64,000 bases of DNA from Ctena decussata (lineage: Eukaryota; Mollusca; Bivalvia; Lucinida; Lucinidae), in assembly GCA_963989385.1 (NCBI GenBank), contig OZ022500.1, positions 76,628,289 to 76,692,288 of the forward strand, read 5' to 3'. Of the stretch, positions 1 to 12,484 are shown piece by piece; position 1 is the stretch's first letter; each line of letters starts with the position of its first letter. Position numbers and translations under genes: made by a program. A model generated the notes under the pieces. It was given only the letters and a program-made list of their open reading frames with translations, was not told the DNA's origin and did no database searches.

Positions 1-750
1 TATAGTAGTCTTAGCTTATATCTACATGCACTCTAGTCAATGGCAGTTTCTCTAAAACTGTTCTGTCATACTTTCCGAGCTTTTGGAGAGGACGGGGCTC
101 ATCCCTCGACCTGTGAAAACGTTGCAAAATCAACTCTTTTGTTTTTGTTCGTGTGATAAGATGTGAAAGCCACATTTCCTTTTTTAAGAATTCCATTATA
201 GATGAATAACAAAATGTAAAACACTAAAGCGAACGAAAGGTCAAGCTATACTTAACTTTGTAGACTTTGAGTTTTATGCTGATGACATAGATTTCAACCA
301 TAAAAGTCATTGTTTTCTCCGAAACCAATTAATTTATGACCTAAATAGACGGTCCAATGAAAACTAATCGGAAGTGTAATTCACTTCCGTTATGAATATG
401 TAGTTCCGATTGCATCTGCATGAAACACAATAATATACAACATAAAGGAAGTACGAGTAATTATAAAACAATAAAAATGGCATCTAGAGGGAGATCAAGG
501 TAAAAGGTCAGAAGCTGTATTAACAGTTCGATTTATGGATATCTTGATTCAAGAACAGCTCTAAATTATGGATTTTTGTTTGTCGATAATCGATCGTTGG
601 GTATCACAAATCAAGATGAGTAATGGGTATCCATAAATCGCATATTAGGAATATGCATCCACAAATCGAATTATTAATTCCAAAAGAAAATCGCATAATT
701 GAAATCTATTTATTTATAGCAAAACGGCATCCTTTAAAACATTCAACCTG
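1..750. other. AT-rich intergenic DNA, no gene seen
   Basis: No coding region is supported here. From about 520 to 705 there are loose repeats of a motif like 'tatccataaatcg' / 'gatatcttgattc'. The same motif reappears on the far side of the next array (2255-2430). The pearl-like array therefore seems to have been inserted into an older degenerate simple-repeat tract. Confidence 0.5.
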
Positions 751-754
751 ATTT

Positions 755-2250
755 ATTGCACAACCCGCAGGCTTGCACTATAATCACTGTGTGAGTCCGT
801 CCGTCCGTCCGTCCGTCAACAGTAAGCGAAGACCGTTATCAGTTAGCGAAAACGCTTATAACTCTTGAACCGCACGGGATATTTTGACAAAACTTTGCAT
901 ACTTATACATGTCAACATTGTCTAACGACTCGCATGCATAACAACCGTATTTGATGGACGAGGCTTTGTTGAGCACAAGTTGAAAATTTACGGCCAACTA
1001 CTGAAAATACTCATAACTCTTGAACACCGTCGTAAATATGGTTCAAATTTTGTTTGCTTATGTATTTTAACATAGTCCAGCCACCGGCATGCAAAACAGT
1101 GACGAGGTTTCACCGACCATCAATTTTGCTGGTCGAGCTCTTTTATTGAAAATGCTCATAACTCTTGGACCGCTTGGTATATTTGCTTCAAATTTTGTAT
1201 ACCAATGTAATTTAACATTTCCCAGCCTCTAGTATGCAAAAAAGTGCCGAGGCTTCACCGAGCATCAATTTGGCCGGTCGAGCCCTTTTATTGAAAATGC
1301 TCATAACTCTTGAACCGCTTGGTATGTTTGCTTCAAATTTTGTATACTTATGTAATTTAACATTGCCCAGCCACTGGTATGCAAAACAGTGACGAGGCTT
1401 CACCGAGCATCAATTTGGCTGGTCGAGCTCTTTTATTGAAAACGCTCATAACTCTTGAACCGCTTGGTATATTTGCTTCAAATTTTGTATACTTATGTAA
1501 TTTAATATTGCCCAGCCTATGGTATGCAAATCAGTGACGAGGCTTCACCAAAAATCAATTTGGCCGGTCGAGCTCTTTTATTGAAAATGCTCATTACTGT
1601 TGGACCGCTTGGTATATTTGCTTCAAATTTGTATACTTAAGTAATTTAACCAGTCACTGGTATGCAAAACTTCTTATTGGACAACCCGCAGGTTTGCACT
1701 ATAATCACTGTGTGAGTCCGTCCGTCCGTCCGTCATCAGTTAGCGAAAAAGCTTATAACTCTTGAACCGCATTCTATATTTTGATAAAATTTTGCATACT
1801 TATACAGGTCAACATTATCCAACGACTCGCATGCATAACCGTCTTTTTTGATGGACGGGGCTTTGCTGAGCACAAGTTGAAAATTTACGATCAAGTAATG
1901 AAAATGCTCATAACTCTTGAACCCCGTGGTATATATGGTTCAAATTTTGTATACTTATGTATGTTAACATTGTCCAGCCACCGGCATGCAAAACGGTGAC
2001 GAAAGTCTAAACAGTATTGCACGACCCACAGGTGTGCACTTTAATCGCTGTGCAAGTCCATCAGTCTGTTTGTCCTTCCGCTGTAGTCAGTGAGTGAAAT
2101 TGCTCATAACTCTTAACCACATGGTGTAGTTTGATAAAAATATGCATTATTCTACAAGAGATGACCAATTTCATTTCCATACATTCCTTCTGGCACCAAA
2201 AACTGATTATTCTACATTCACCACGGGTTGTGCACATTACCATCAGTTGA
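755..2250. repeat. Pearl-like tandem array, ~145 bp monomers
   Basis: The core is a tandem series of roughly 145-bp units, each containing 'cataactcttgaaccgc', a 'ttcaaattttgtatacttatgta' type stretch and 'gcatgcaaaacagtgacgagg'. Units recur near 856, 1010, 1155, 1300, 1446, 1590, 1751 and 1909. Three copies of one left-end module (a 'caacccgcaggtttgcacta' block followed by GTCC repeats) start near 758, 1680 and 2018, so this is two or three nested or tandem copies rather than one. This layout (left module, GTCC/ACGG microsatellite, ~160-bp tandem core) is that of the bivalve 'pearl' elements, which are treated as non-autonomous Helitron-like elements. No ORF is supported. Confidence 0.75.
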
Positions 2251-2254
2251 TTGA

Positions 2255-2428
2255 TATCCATAATTTGATTCGGCTTTTTGGATCAAATATTCACCTGATT
2301 TATAGATATAAAAATTTCAATTTACGGATATCAATAATTCGATTTTTTGATATCCATTATTTATCCTGATTTTGTGATATCCAAAATTCGACTGATGGGT
2401 ATCCGTTTTTAAATCTTTTGGGTATACA
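2255..2428. repeat. Degenerate 'gatatccataattcgatt' repeat
   Basis: Loose tandem copies of a motif close to 'gatatccataattcgattt' run up to the SINE insertion. Similar copies lie at 520-705. No coding potential is seen. Confidence 0.45.
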
Positions 2429-2440
2429 TATAAATTAAAG

Positions 2441-2720
2441 GCGCGGTAGCCGAGTGGTTAGAGTGGCTTGGTTATTGGTTATTGTGCAGAAAGTCGCCGG
2501 AAGGTCGTGAGTTTGCGGCTCACCATCGCCATCAGACGACTGGAAAACTCTCTCTGTCAACCCAGCAGTAAATGGGTACCTTTTTCGAATTAGGGAAGGA
2601 TAAGGCAGCGAAAGGAGAGGGATGGGCTCCGCCTTTCATCAGCTGTGCCCGAGATACAGTGGGTCTCTAACCCCCACTGCCCCTACGGCTATTAGGGTAT
2701 GGGAAACCTTTACCTTTACC
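2441..2720 (+). mobile_element. tRNA-derived SINE with 12-bp target duplication
   Basis: The head resembles a Leu/Ser-type tRNA: a clear A box ('tagccgagtgg') and a degenerate B box ('gtgagtttgcggctcacc'). A body rich in 'gggctccgcctttcatcagc' follows, and the tail is a short 'tttacc' repeat. Both sides carry the direct repeat TATAAATTAAAG (2429-2440 and 2721-2732), a clean target-site duplication. A second copy lies on the minus strand at 28911-29190. The tRNA part is not a functional tRNA gene because the arms do not pair well and the body continues directly. Confidence 0.85.
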
Positions 2721-2732
2721 TATAAATTAAAG

Positions 2733-3460
2733 ATTTTTTTCCTGCATATTTTTCAAAATTCCAATAGGATTTTTGAGTAGTTATTTGAAACCAAACACTT
2801 ATTATGTAATGGCTTTAAAAACATACAGAAATTAAGGGCTTTACCCAACATTAATGCTTTGAAATGGTTTTAACTGTCTAACAAGACACGATAGAGAATT
2901 GAAGTTTGCAACAAAACACTGTGTTGCAAAAAAACAACAACCCACCTCCCGCCGCTTCTAAAAAAAATAAAATAGAATAAAACAATAATAATAATTAAAA
3001 TAAAAGAAAAGAAAAACGGTGGCTGTTATATGTATTCATTTCATTGAACTCGACTTATGCAGGTGAAAAAAAATATCACACTCATTCTTGAAAAAATGCA
3101 AAAAAGGGGAAAAACAAAACAAAACAAAAAAAAAAAAAAAACAAAAAAAAAAATACAAAAAACAACAAACAACGTAAACAAACATCAGCAACAAAAAAAT
3201 ACCTATCCCTGTGAATATTTATCAAATTTATACAAGCAATTAGATTAAGTATATGAGTTCATATATCGTCCCATTTAAGAAATTGGATTTATTAACCGAG
3301 GGCGGTTTAAAGATCTGTGAAAGAAACGAATCCGAAGGACGAAATTCTTTCTCGGATCTATAAATCTCCCGAGGTTTATAAAACTCATATCTTAAATGTG
3401 ACGATTCAATAAACTGTATATTACATTCATTTATCTTAATTGTCAGGCCAGACAAAAACC
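2733..3460. other. A-rich low-complexity tract, no gene
   Basis: The stretch from about 2930 to 3200 is almost pure A with scattered C and G. Translation gives only lysine/asparagine-rich sequence, which reflects composition. Nothing else is recognised between the SINE and the RTE remnant. Confidence 0.6.
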
Positions 3461-3469
3461 TGCTACTGG

Positions 3470-4845
3470 TACCATGTAAACCAGTACTACCTGTTGCATG
3501 TGGGAAGATTGGGGCTCATCAATCTGGGAAGGTGTTCTGTCTAAGAGTTACTAGTCTCTAATTAAAAATAGAAAAAGGTAGGTGGAGCTCTTAGCCTTGG
3601 CAGGCAGTCCACCTAGGAGGTCATTGCTAGGTCTCTATACAAAACCTATTAACAAAGAGCATTATTGGGCGGTAGTCTTCCTAGAAGAAGTCAGCGGCCA
3701 GGGTAGAACTCAAATCTGAGTCAAGTGGTAGCAGGTAGACCCGAGCGAGCCATGCTCAGCTTGTTGAAACATCTAGGTTATAGGTGCGTTTTAGGTAGGG
3801 ATATGCCCCGCCAGTTTGGTCCTTTGAGTCTGGTTTTTTATATTATAGGCAATGGGCAAGTCAATGACTTGATGGGAATAAATAAGACGTTCCCACCTCC
3901 ATGAGTCTCCAAACCCTCTGGGTCAACAAGGGGTTGGGTTAACACAACATCGCTGGGCGGAAGTCTTCCAAGAAGAAGTCAACGGCATAGGCGGAAGAAC
4001 TCCTTTGAGTCATCGGCCATGTGTTCGTGACCATACAATAATAGTGGATTTCGGCTGTGGTCAACATACATAGCCTGGAGAGGGATGGGCTCCGTCAGGC
4101 TGACAACGTAAACAATACCATAATACCAGATCGATTGCAACCCGGGTTAACAATGACCGCGCCTACTGTTGGACACCGGGACGTAGTTGACAAGTATGCA
4201 ACTGGTGTAACACAGATTAGGAAGTTCAGAGGTAGGGAGAACATCTCAGTTGGAACCTGGAACGTGAGGACTCTGAGGCCAGCTGGGAAGCTTGAGGAGC
4301 TGACACATGCAATGGACAAGTATTACTGGAACATTCTGGGGCTCTGTGAGATGCGCTGAAAAAACTTTGGTGAGATGTCAACAGATGACAGAAACAAGGT
4401 TTATTTCAGTGGAGAAGAGGACAAACATGAGTATGGGGTTGGATTTCTTGTGCATGAGGACATGATGAGTACTGTCTTGGGATGCCGACCATTCTCCTGC
4501 AGACTGATTTCAATTCGCCTGAGAGCAGCTCCTTACAACATCACCATCATACAGATTTATGCACCAACATCTGGGCATGAGGACAATGAGGTGGAACACT
4601 TCTTCAAGCAAATCTAGGAAATCATAGACTAACCACCCAAGAAGGACATTCTGGTTGTACAAGAGGATTGGAATGCAAAAGTTGGAAAGGATGCACAGGC
4701 AAACTGGAAAAACGTTTGTGTACCCTACTGTAATGTCGAGACAAATGAGAGAGGTCTCAGACTTCTAGAGTTTGCAACCTGTAACAGCCTAGTATTGACA
4801 AACACCCTTGGCCCTCACAAACCATCCAGAAGATGGACATGGCAC
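3470..4845 (+). pseudogene. Decayed RTE-type LINE: 5' leader and endonuclease domain
   Basis: From 4057 the reading frame encodes an apurinic-type endonuclease of the kind often annotated in molluscs as 'craniofacial development protein 2-like'. The segment 'ISVGTWNVRTLRPAGKLEEL' is the N-terminal catalytic block. 'YFSGEEDKHEYGVGFLVHED', 'ITIIQIYAPTSGHEDNEVEH' and 'DWNAKVGKDAQANW' follow in order. The frame is broken by TGA at 4357 (where relatives have Trp) and by two TAG codons near 4615 and 4630 (consistent with CAG to TAG), so three transitions explain the damage. Translation stays in one frame to about 4845, where a fold-back MITE cuts it off; the reverse transcriptase is absent. The 3470-4056 segment is probably this element's 5' leader (inference). 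Confidence 0.8.
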
Positions 4846-5262
4846 AGCCCAGCTGGGCATCAGAGTCTTTGCTGACCGCATGGAGGTAGCTAAGACCTTT
4901 CTCTGTTGCCTGTTTTTGGTGTCAGAGTTTCTGTGATGTTTTACCTTATGTATGTTCTTATTATTTTTGGTTCGGTTTGGGTTGCTGAGTGGCCACCTTT
5001 TGGGAACAAGCTGCTCACTCGGTTGGCCATATGTTCTCTGTATCTTGATTATTTGTAATCTTAGTTGTTTCCAACTATGGTTTGAGGGCTGGATTTGGAT
5101 TTTGATTGTTTCAATTCCTGGTCTTTGCATACTTTTTACTTTAGCTACCCTTTAAGCGGTTAGCGAAGAGTCTGGTCAGACTTGATGGATGACCAGGCTG
5201 ATCTAAGTCTGGGCTGGGCGCATAGCCACTTTGTTGGTTTTCTCGTGTTGTGGCTCATTTCG
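4846..5262. mobile_element. Fold-back MITE copy 1, carrying an internal insertion
   Basis: The left fragment (4846-4895, 'gggcatcagagtctttgctg...ggaggtagctaagac') and right arm (5138-5262, 'tagctaccctttaagcggttagcgaagagtc...ttggttttctcgtgttg') match the intact copy at 6375-6610. About 240 bp of unrelated T-rich sequence sits in the loop between them. The outer part of the left arm is missing, replaced by the end of the RTE endonuclease. Confidence 0.65.
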
Positions 5263-5654
5263 TTATTTAAACGCGTGTGCTCTGTTTGTATCAGTGTGCC
5301 GGAGTAGTTTCCGGTAAATCTGTAGATGGGGATGGTGGGGGAGGATTTGAGATGGAAAGGGCGCGAGTTATTTGAAATAGTCATCTGTGGTTGGTATTGG
5401 TTTTATAAATCTCGTGGGCCACTCGTAAGGTCAAAAACTCTATAGCAAAATAAAATCGGATTTTCTTGGATCTTCGTAGGATTTTGTTCTCACTGTCAAA
5501 ATACTTTGTAAAGAGATTACTCGAACGCAATTATTAAACACTAATGAACTGGAGATAAGTTCATTCGAACAGATTTTGAACTCAAATTTGAAACCAATAT
5601 TATGATTAACGATCAAATAAAAAATCTATCGCAGCTGTAATATGAATAATTGTT
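5263..5654. other. No gene seen
   Basis: No coding frame, splice structure or recognisable repeat stands out here. Confidence 0.4.
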
Positions 5655-5895
5655 TGATGTCCGGATATAGGGTCTAGTCGGGTAAGCTCGGACAGGGGAT
5701 AAATTCGGACATACCATTGCCAACAGTGAAAATCCAGATGAGACGGCTCATTATGAGCCATGGGCCGTCTCATCAGGATTTTCACTATTTGCCCAGTTAA
5801 TTTTGTTTTCATTCCAAACAACTGACATATAAAGGAAACAATGTCAGTGTCGGAATTTATCCGCTGTCCGAATTTACCGGACCTTACCTTATAAA
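5655..5895. mobile_element. Fold-back MITE with central palindrome
   Basis: The ends are inverted: 'ggacaggggataaattcgga' near 5690 faces 'cggaatttatccgctgtccg' near 5853. The centre (5726-5789) is a long hairpin, 'agtgaaaatcc..gatgagacgg' against 'ccgtctcatc.ggattttcact'. No transposase is present. It is non-autonomous; superfamily unknown. Confidence 0.65.
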
Positions 5896-6374
5896 GTAAG
5901 GACTGTCATGTGTAAAACTAGTTTGAACCCCCTGTGGACCGCCCATGACGGTTCATCAGATGATGGTTTGGTTGCTTTTTTATTCTGTGTATATGTGCAC
6001 CCAAGTTTTCTGCTATTTTTACAAAGTGCGACTTCCTTTTGGCTCCGCTTGGCAACTAAAGACTTTTTATAATAGAATCTACTCTAAAAGGAAACAATCT
6101 GCTCCTGGTTTTAAAGTTGATGCCTATTATGAAGGTAGGCAAAACTGAAACTGACACAGTTGCTTACCCTGACCTTGATTATTCATTCAACTTAAACGCA
6201 TATATCTCTTCCTCCAGCAGTCTGTGCTTTGTGGTTCTGGCCATTCCTTAGCTGCAACAATGTGATTCCGACTGAATTTGTTGCCAAATGCAATACGGAT
6301 GGGCTAGTAAGGTTATTCGTACAAGCCTTTGCTTGTTTAGTTTCTGTAGAATTGTTAAGCTCCATGCATATAAG

Positions 6375-6610
6375 AGCCGCAACACGAGAAAACCGAGAAA
6401 GTGGTTGTGTGCCCAGCGCAGACTCAGATCAGCCTGGGCATCCGCCCAGTCTGATCAGAGTCTTCGCTGTCCGCATGGAGGTAGCTTAGACACTTAGCTA
6501 CCCTTTAGCGCTTAGCGAAGAGTCGGATCAGAGAGGGCGGGTGGCCAGGCTGATCTGAGTCTGCGCTGGGCGTACAACCACGTTGTTGGTTTTCTCGTGT
6601 CGCGCTTCAA
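6375..6610. mobile_element. Fold-back MITE, most complete copy
   Basis: Left arm 'cgcaacacgagaaaaccgag...gcgcagactcagatcagcctg' is the reverse complement of right arm 'caggctgatctgagtctgcgc...ggttttctcgtgtcgcg'. A second inner pair is 'gctgtccgcatggaggtagct' against 'agctaccctttagcgcttagc'. The ~235-bp unit forms one hairpin with no coding content. Other members: 4846-5262, 9028-9244, 12485-12660 and 45387-45627, with a possible remnant near 13780-13830. Confidence 0.85.
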
Positions 6611-6735
6611 TTAATTTATAGTAGGGTCGTAATCTTACAACTGTGAACTTAGACATATGCGACTTTCTTCAACTCAGCAAGGACAGCATTAACTTAGTTA
6701 CACAAAGAGTAGCAAAGTATGCTTCTAGATTAGAA

Positions 6736-7015
6736 TTGATTGATTGATTGATTGATTTGATGCTTAACGTCCACGGTAAACAGCTATGGTCATGTCGGGA
6801 CGGTCAGTTAACCTAACCACACTATTCCTGGGCAGGCTTAGACCTCATAAGCGGTTAACTAGTACTAAGTGCTCATACTTTCGCCAGTAACTGACAACTG
6901 CCCTTCTTGAATCAGCGGAAGGAGAAACGAAAGTATGTGGCCAGACCGGGTTTCGAACCCAGGACCCCTGACTTATGAGTCAGGTGCCCTACCGATTGCG
7001 CTACGCGGCTCGGCT
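6736..7015 (-). mobile_element. tRNA-derived SINE (Met-like head), minus strand
   Basis: On the minus strand the head reads 'gccgcgtagcgcaatcggta' (A box), an anticodon arm with CAT in the loop, and 'gggttcgaaacccgg' (B box and T arm). The anticodon stem-loop is one base short of a normal arm, so this is a SINE head, not a working tRNA. The body follows and the element ends in an (ATCA)n tail. The direct repeat CTAGATTAGAA flanks it (6725-6735 and 7016-7026), confirming retrotransposition. Confidence 0.87.
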
Positions 7016-7029
7016 CTAGATTAGAAGGA

Positions 7030-8440
7030 TCCTTCTTCAAGGTGTACCTATACACTAGAATATAATACTCCATATTTATTTATTAAGGAACTTCTAAATG
7101 TCAATATGTCTTGGTGGCTAAAATATACGGGTGCTTTGTATTTTGAGATGTAACAAGAACAATGTGCACTCTTGTTCTGAATTACATAAATAATCATAAG
7201 ATATGCATATTATACGAATTTATATTTTTTTGTTGAACGAAAAATAAACATTTATTAAATTAGTCATATACAACCTTGAACTTCATTCTTCAGAAATATA
7301 CTTTTTGATATATTTTGCACCAATATATAGCATAATCCATGAACTAATGCAGTCGAAGTGAATTTTTTAAGCAAAAGGTCATTAAAAACTAACTTGCATG
7401 GTTTAAAGAACGTCACCCAACTTGTTTATACAACACACTGTGAGTCAGGTATTCATGTTATCTACCTATGTAAACTTGCCTATAAAACTACACCTCAGTG
7501 GCTATTAGATGAGAGTGTTAGGTGCTATTAAATAAGCAGAAATGGTTAGCTTGTATTTGTAAAATCAATTTTAGAAATTTTACATTCCGACTGTGTTAGA
7601 TCACGGATTTCACTATAATGTTGGTGCACATTTAATAGATGTCTATTTTTTATTCAACAACAAAAATATATTCTATGATATGCGTATTTTATGATTATTT
7701 CTGTAATTCAGAACAAAAATTGATATTGTTCTTGATACACCTCAAAATTCATAGCGCCCATATATTTCAGCAATCAAGTCATTTTTACAAATAGAAATAC
7801 CTTATTATATACCGAGGAAAAGCGAAAACACTACATTATTAATTACACATTTTAACTTACACAATAACTGAAACCACAACAACAATACAATATTACGTTT
7901 CATGCCTGGATATATCTTTGCATTTAGAAACAATAAAAAGATCTTTCATTTCAGATCATTCTTTAGTTTATGATTTTTAGCAACATTTTTTCTCGTTGTT
8001 ATAGTTTAAAAAATATGTACTTTACCTAGTGTCATGGAAATTTTAGACAATGTGTGAGGTGACCACAAATAAATATCATCTGGAAATTTCCATAGTTCAC
8101 TGTTTTTTATTATGTTTTCGAAGAAATAGCGATATTTCAAAACTAATTTTCAAAGGCATGATACAACGTTTTGATGTATTCTCTTTTGACATTTTTGGTA
8201 TACTGATGATTTATCTGAGGCAAATTAAGGATAGTTTTACCATGAACTCATTTTTAAGATCAACTTTAAATGCCAGCTTGACTCCTGAAATTTGCACTGC
8301 TGAAACGTTGACCCCTGTTTCACCATACCTGAGAAAAGTCAATAATATGGCAGTGGTCATTTATGAATTACTCCATGTCTAAGCTGCACCGTCTATATGC
8401 TACGCAAGTGTTATGGGCATATAGCTCGGTCAAAGGAAAG
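7030..8440. other. AT-rich intergenic DNA, no gene seen
   Basis: An open frame at 8050-8382 lacks domains, signal peptide, splice context or codon bias, and looks like chance in AT-rich DNA. No repeat family was recognised. Confidence 0.45.
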
Positions 8441-8454
8441 TTTGATTGGGAGTT

Positions 8455-8790
8455 GATATATGTCTTTGGTCGGGCGCATCGGGGTTAATCTGTTGGAATT
8501 CTTTTGCTCCAGCGTTTCATTGTTGTTCTTGCTGTTGATTGTCTCCCTTGTTTTTAATCCTGATGTATACGTTTGCTGTTTTGATCCATTATGGTTCAGA
8601 AGTCTTTAACACGAACCGAATAGTTGATTTATTTATGATCAACAGCAGAGCTCTTGGCGAGGGTTATGCACATGTAAAGCTGGCTTAAGCCCCCCCCCCC
8701 CACCCCCACCCCCACCCCCACCTCGCATCACTAATTTATGACTGGCCGTTCCAAGGCAGTGCTTCTGTTACTTTTTGCTATTTCAATGTT
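8455..8790 (+). mobile_element. Fragment related to the Naiad 3' tail
   Basis: The run 'ttcttttgctccag' followed downstream by a C-rich block and 'ctggccgttccaaggcagtgcttctgtt' parallels the minus-strand 3' region of the Naiad at 48330-47990 ('ttcttttgctccag ... ctgaccgttccaaggcggta'). It looks like a diverged, 5'-truncated copy of a related retroelement. The C-rich stretch at 8690-8722 has expanded into a (CCCCCA)n microsatellite. Confidence 0.4.
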
Positions 8791-8889
8791 TGACGGATTT
8801 CTAATATTCATAAAACAAACAATACGAACAGCATTTCGAAAATAGAAAAAATAGCATGCCACTCTACGGTATAATGACCAATTTTAGAA

Positions 8890-9620
8890 ATTTATAACTG
8901 ATGGAGTTGGAGCCAAAAGATTTGCATTGCTTGAGGACTGATAATGAGCTGTAACTCGGGCAGAAAAGTTGAAATCATGACCGTGCAAGAATATGATCGA
9001 CTTCAAATAAGCGACAGGACAAAACCGACAAAGTGGCACGTGCGCTCAGCGAAGACTAAGATCAGCCTGGGCATCTGTACAATCTGATCAAAGTCTTTGC
9101 TGTGCGCTTAAAGGGTAGCTTAGAGTCTAAGCTAGCTCAATGCGCACCATGATGACTCTGATCAGACTGGGCGGATGTACAGGCTGATCTGAGTCTTCGC
9201 TGGGCGCACATGCCACTTTGTTGTTTTTTGTTCTTGTCGCGGCTCAAATGGTGATAAATGCATGCTGAAATTTTCCTGCTGATCTGCTGAAAACCATTAC
9301 AGGAGTTGCTCCTACAAGATTTATTTCACTGGATAGAATCGAGGGCAGTAACTCTACAGGAGAGAATCTGAACCATTGCCCTGATAAAATATGACCGAGT
9401 GCAGATTGTAATAATAAAATCTTGAAAATTTTATGAAAACCAGTTGAAAACTAAAGAAGGTGCTGTTGCCACAAGGTTTGTATTGCTGAACCAAACAACC
9501 TCTACCCTTGCAGAAAGAGTTCAAACAAGACCCTTACATATTATGATCTACTTTAGATGGTGATAACAACATCCTGAAAGTTTCATAGAAATCAAAGGAA
9601 AATGGAAGCCAAATGCACAG
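8890..9620. repeat. Degenerate ~160 bp tandem array split by a MITE
   Basis: Units beginning 'ggagttggagccaaaagatttgcattgc' (8902), 'ggagttgctcctacaagattt' (9303) and 'gtgctgttgccacaaggtttg' (9461) share order and spacing of ~158 bp once the 9028-9244 MITE is discounted. It resembles the other 145-165 bp arrays in architecture but not in sequence. Confidence 0.5.
9028..9244. mobile_element. Fold-back MITE copy 3
   Basis: 'aagactaagatcagcctggg' at 9051 faces 'aggctgatctgagtcttcgctg' at 9182, with outer arms 'gacaaaaccgacaaagtggca' and 'tgccactttgttgttttttgt'. Same family as 6375-6610, about equally long but more diverged. It interrupts a tandem array. Confidence 0.75.
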
Positions 9621-10624
9621 TTCGAATCCTAGAGTTTGACTTCAGATCAACATTTCAGACCTTAATTTTTCAAAACCAAGCTACCGAAAATGAATTTCAT
9701 AAACCTCGGCATAAAACGGTCGATTCAAGGTCTCAAAATAACCACTTTTTAAAAAAGGAAACCTTACTTTCAACGTTTTCATTTCTTAGTTTAAGATTTT
9801 CAGGGACGTAATACTTTAGTTTTAACAACCGTTTTAGGACCAGTCTCACTGTCACGTTTAGAGGGCTAGATTGTACTTCCTTTTTCCGCCCCTACGTTTG
9901 GCAAAGAATGTACCCTTCTAGTCAGTTTCCGATACTAAGAACGATTTATAGACTATTTGCTCTCTATAAAACAGGTAATTTCGCAGATTTTCTCTTTTAT
10001 ACTGGTGATAAAATTGATTTTTTTCTCCACTGGTATTGTCAAGTTAATACATCACTGGAAACTGATTTTCAGAATTTTATCTTGTCAATATTTTGCTTTT
10101 GTGTATTAAATCCTATATAAAAATTAACAAAATTTTCAGCTAAATATAGGGGAGTAAAATAATTTAATGTAATAGCTATAAGCAATGCGCATATATGCAT
10201 CACAAACAAGAAATGTTTCTATAGATAAATTAATCCTAATCATCACCCATCAATTCTTTTCGCAACAAATAAATAAGTGAACTTCAATTTTACTTGAGAT
10301 GGAAAGATTAACAGGTATACAGGTGCCATTGAGTAACTCTGTACAATTAACTTACAATTGACATAGGTAGATATTGACCTGTCTAAGGCTGCTACATAAA
10401 TAAACTTACTCCCTTGTAAAATACAGATAATATATATTCTAGAAAATGGGCTGTTTTCAAAAGAAAGTTTTTAGTTTCAAAATAGATTGTGAGGAAAATT
10501 ATAGGTTAGTTATGTATAAGATAGACATTATAGATGCGCTTTACTTCACAGTTATAGCTGTAGCAGTTTTGGAGATATTAAGCAAAATGTCCTGTTTTAT
10601 AGACATAAAATGACCTGTACTTCG

Positions 10625-12440
10625 TATTATCCGGTTATCAAACGGCTTAGTGCCACGCTTTCAGAAAAAATGAGAACAGTTTACATATCTGCTACGATTC
10701 AGTACGTTTTACTAAAACTACCCGGTAGTGTCCGGGATGACTACCTAGTCAAAGTCACGTTTTAGTCGGTATACCAAAGCGTAATAAAATGCAGAATAAA
10801 ACGTTGCAAAACGTACTAAGACGTAAGAAAGCTTAAATAATGCGTACCAATATGTAGACGAGCGTGACGTATGGCTACGTTTTTAAGACGTTTCGTCTAC
10901 GTTATAGTTCGTTTAGACTACGTTTCAATACGTTTTACTACACATATAGTAGTATTTCGAAATGCTACATTTAACTTGAAATTTCAACTCAAACGTAGCT
11001 AGACCACGTTGGTAGCTGCATATATCTGTATATAATACGTATTCACTGCGTTTTTTTCACGTATATTGCCGTTTTCAAAGCATAGAAAAACCTAGTTCTC
11101 AATACGTGACAGTTAGACTGAGGCTTAAAGGACCTCTAGATTAATCTTGTTATTTTGTTGTACGTATTAAATGCGTTTCGCCTACATTGTAGTAAGTTTT
11201 TACCACGTTTAACTGTGTGTTCCTATGTTTTACTAGGTCTATGCTACGTATATCAAAATGTCATGTTTGAGTTAAACATTCCAAATCAAATGTAACTAGG
11301 CCACGTATTTAGCTTTAATTATGTATGTATTCACTAAATTTTACAACGTATACTCAGTCTGTCGTTTTGTCATGTTTTAAAAACGTAGTAAAACCTAGCT
11401 CTCAATACGTGACAGTGGAACTGCGGCTGAAATAAATTAAAATTTCCAAACAGCTCCAGTCTTACTGTTAAGTATTAAACGTTAAGTTTTAGTGCGGGTT
11501 TAAATAGTGATAAAACGGCAATATACATAGTCAAACGTATTGTATACATCCTACGAACGCCTATAAACGGCTGCATAGCTACGTTTTGAGCTGTCATGTT
11601 CCATCCAAAGTGGCATTTCGATGTGCGTCGCGTATACCCAGTAAAATGTAGCAAAACGAAGACCAATCATACTTAAACGAAGACAAATCGTACTTGAACG
11701 TAGACGAAATGCTTTAAATGCACACAAAAGGATTTTAAAACGTACCAAACCGGCAATATACGAGGTAAAACGTAGTAAATACGAGTTACTTACCGCTGTA
11801 CACAGATACAAACCTATGCCCAGTTAGCTAAAGTTGGAAATTCAACTTAAACATACCTGGACCACGCATTAATGGTGGCCTTTGGCTAAACTTAGTGTAT
11901 ATCTAATAAAACATCGCGACACGCAGGCCTTAAATGATCTAAAAGGAAGACGAAACGTTTTAAATACCTGGCCATACCAGCATGTCTTCTTTGTACTATT
12001 ACGTATTATCTACGCTTTCAAACGTCCTCTTACGTTTTGCTACATTTTATTGTAGGTTTTATTAAGTTTTGTATTACGTATGAAAACTTCATTTCGACCA
12101 CATCATTATCCCGGACTCTACCTTAGGTACCTATAGAGAATACTGAATAGTAGTCGGCTAGTAAAATGTTCTCAACCATACTAAAAGAGTGGCACTGAGC
12201 CGTTTGATAACCAGGTTATACGATGTAAATCATAGATAAACGTAGTAGAAAACTACTAGAGACAAAGTAGAACCTAAATCCGTATGTACATCATCTAAAG
12301 TGGTCCTGCATCTACACTGGTCCTGGCCTCTATTTTGGTCCAAATCAGCCTCTAAACTGGTCCCGGCTAGCATCTATTATGATGCGATAAGCGGCCTCTA
12401 AAATGATCCCAGTTATATACCTGATAACTATGGATAGTGG
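10625..12440. mobile_element. TIR element filled with ACGT-rich repeats plus GGTCC tract
   Basis: The ends are inverted: 'ttatcaaacggcttagtgcc' near 10637 faces 'ggcactgagccgtttgataa' near 12191. Between them lie dozens of variants of 'aaacgtagtaaaacgta' in both orientations. Two or three copies of 'ctcaatacgtgacagt...gac/ctg.ggct' (11098, 11399; relative at 9840) occur within or beside it. Just outside the right TIR (12270-12440) sits a short array of 'ggtcctggcatctatttt'-like units. A partial copy of the same composite, inverted, occurs at 43440-43660, so the two tracts travel together. No ORF of note; non-autonomous, superfamily not identified. Confidence 0.6.
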
Positions 12441-12484
12441 TCCTTCTATGAATAATGTGTTATTACTATCGAGTAATGTGAATC

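Noticed and set aside
2441..2530. Possible tRNA-Leu/Ser gene
   Set aside because: A and B boxes are present, but arms pair poorly and a SINE body with target duplication follows directly.
3057..3248. Lysine/asparagine-rich open frame
   Set aside because: Produced by an A-rich low-complexity tract.
6944..7015. Possible tRNA-Met gene on the minus strand
   Set aside because: The anticodon stem-loop is one base short and the sequence is the head of a SINE with 11-bp target duplication.
8050..8382. 110-codon open frame
   Set aside because: AT-rich chance frame, no domain, no signal peptide, no splice signals.
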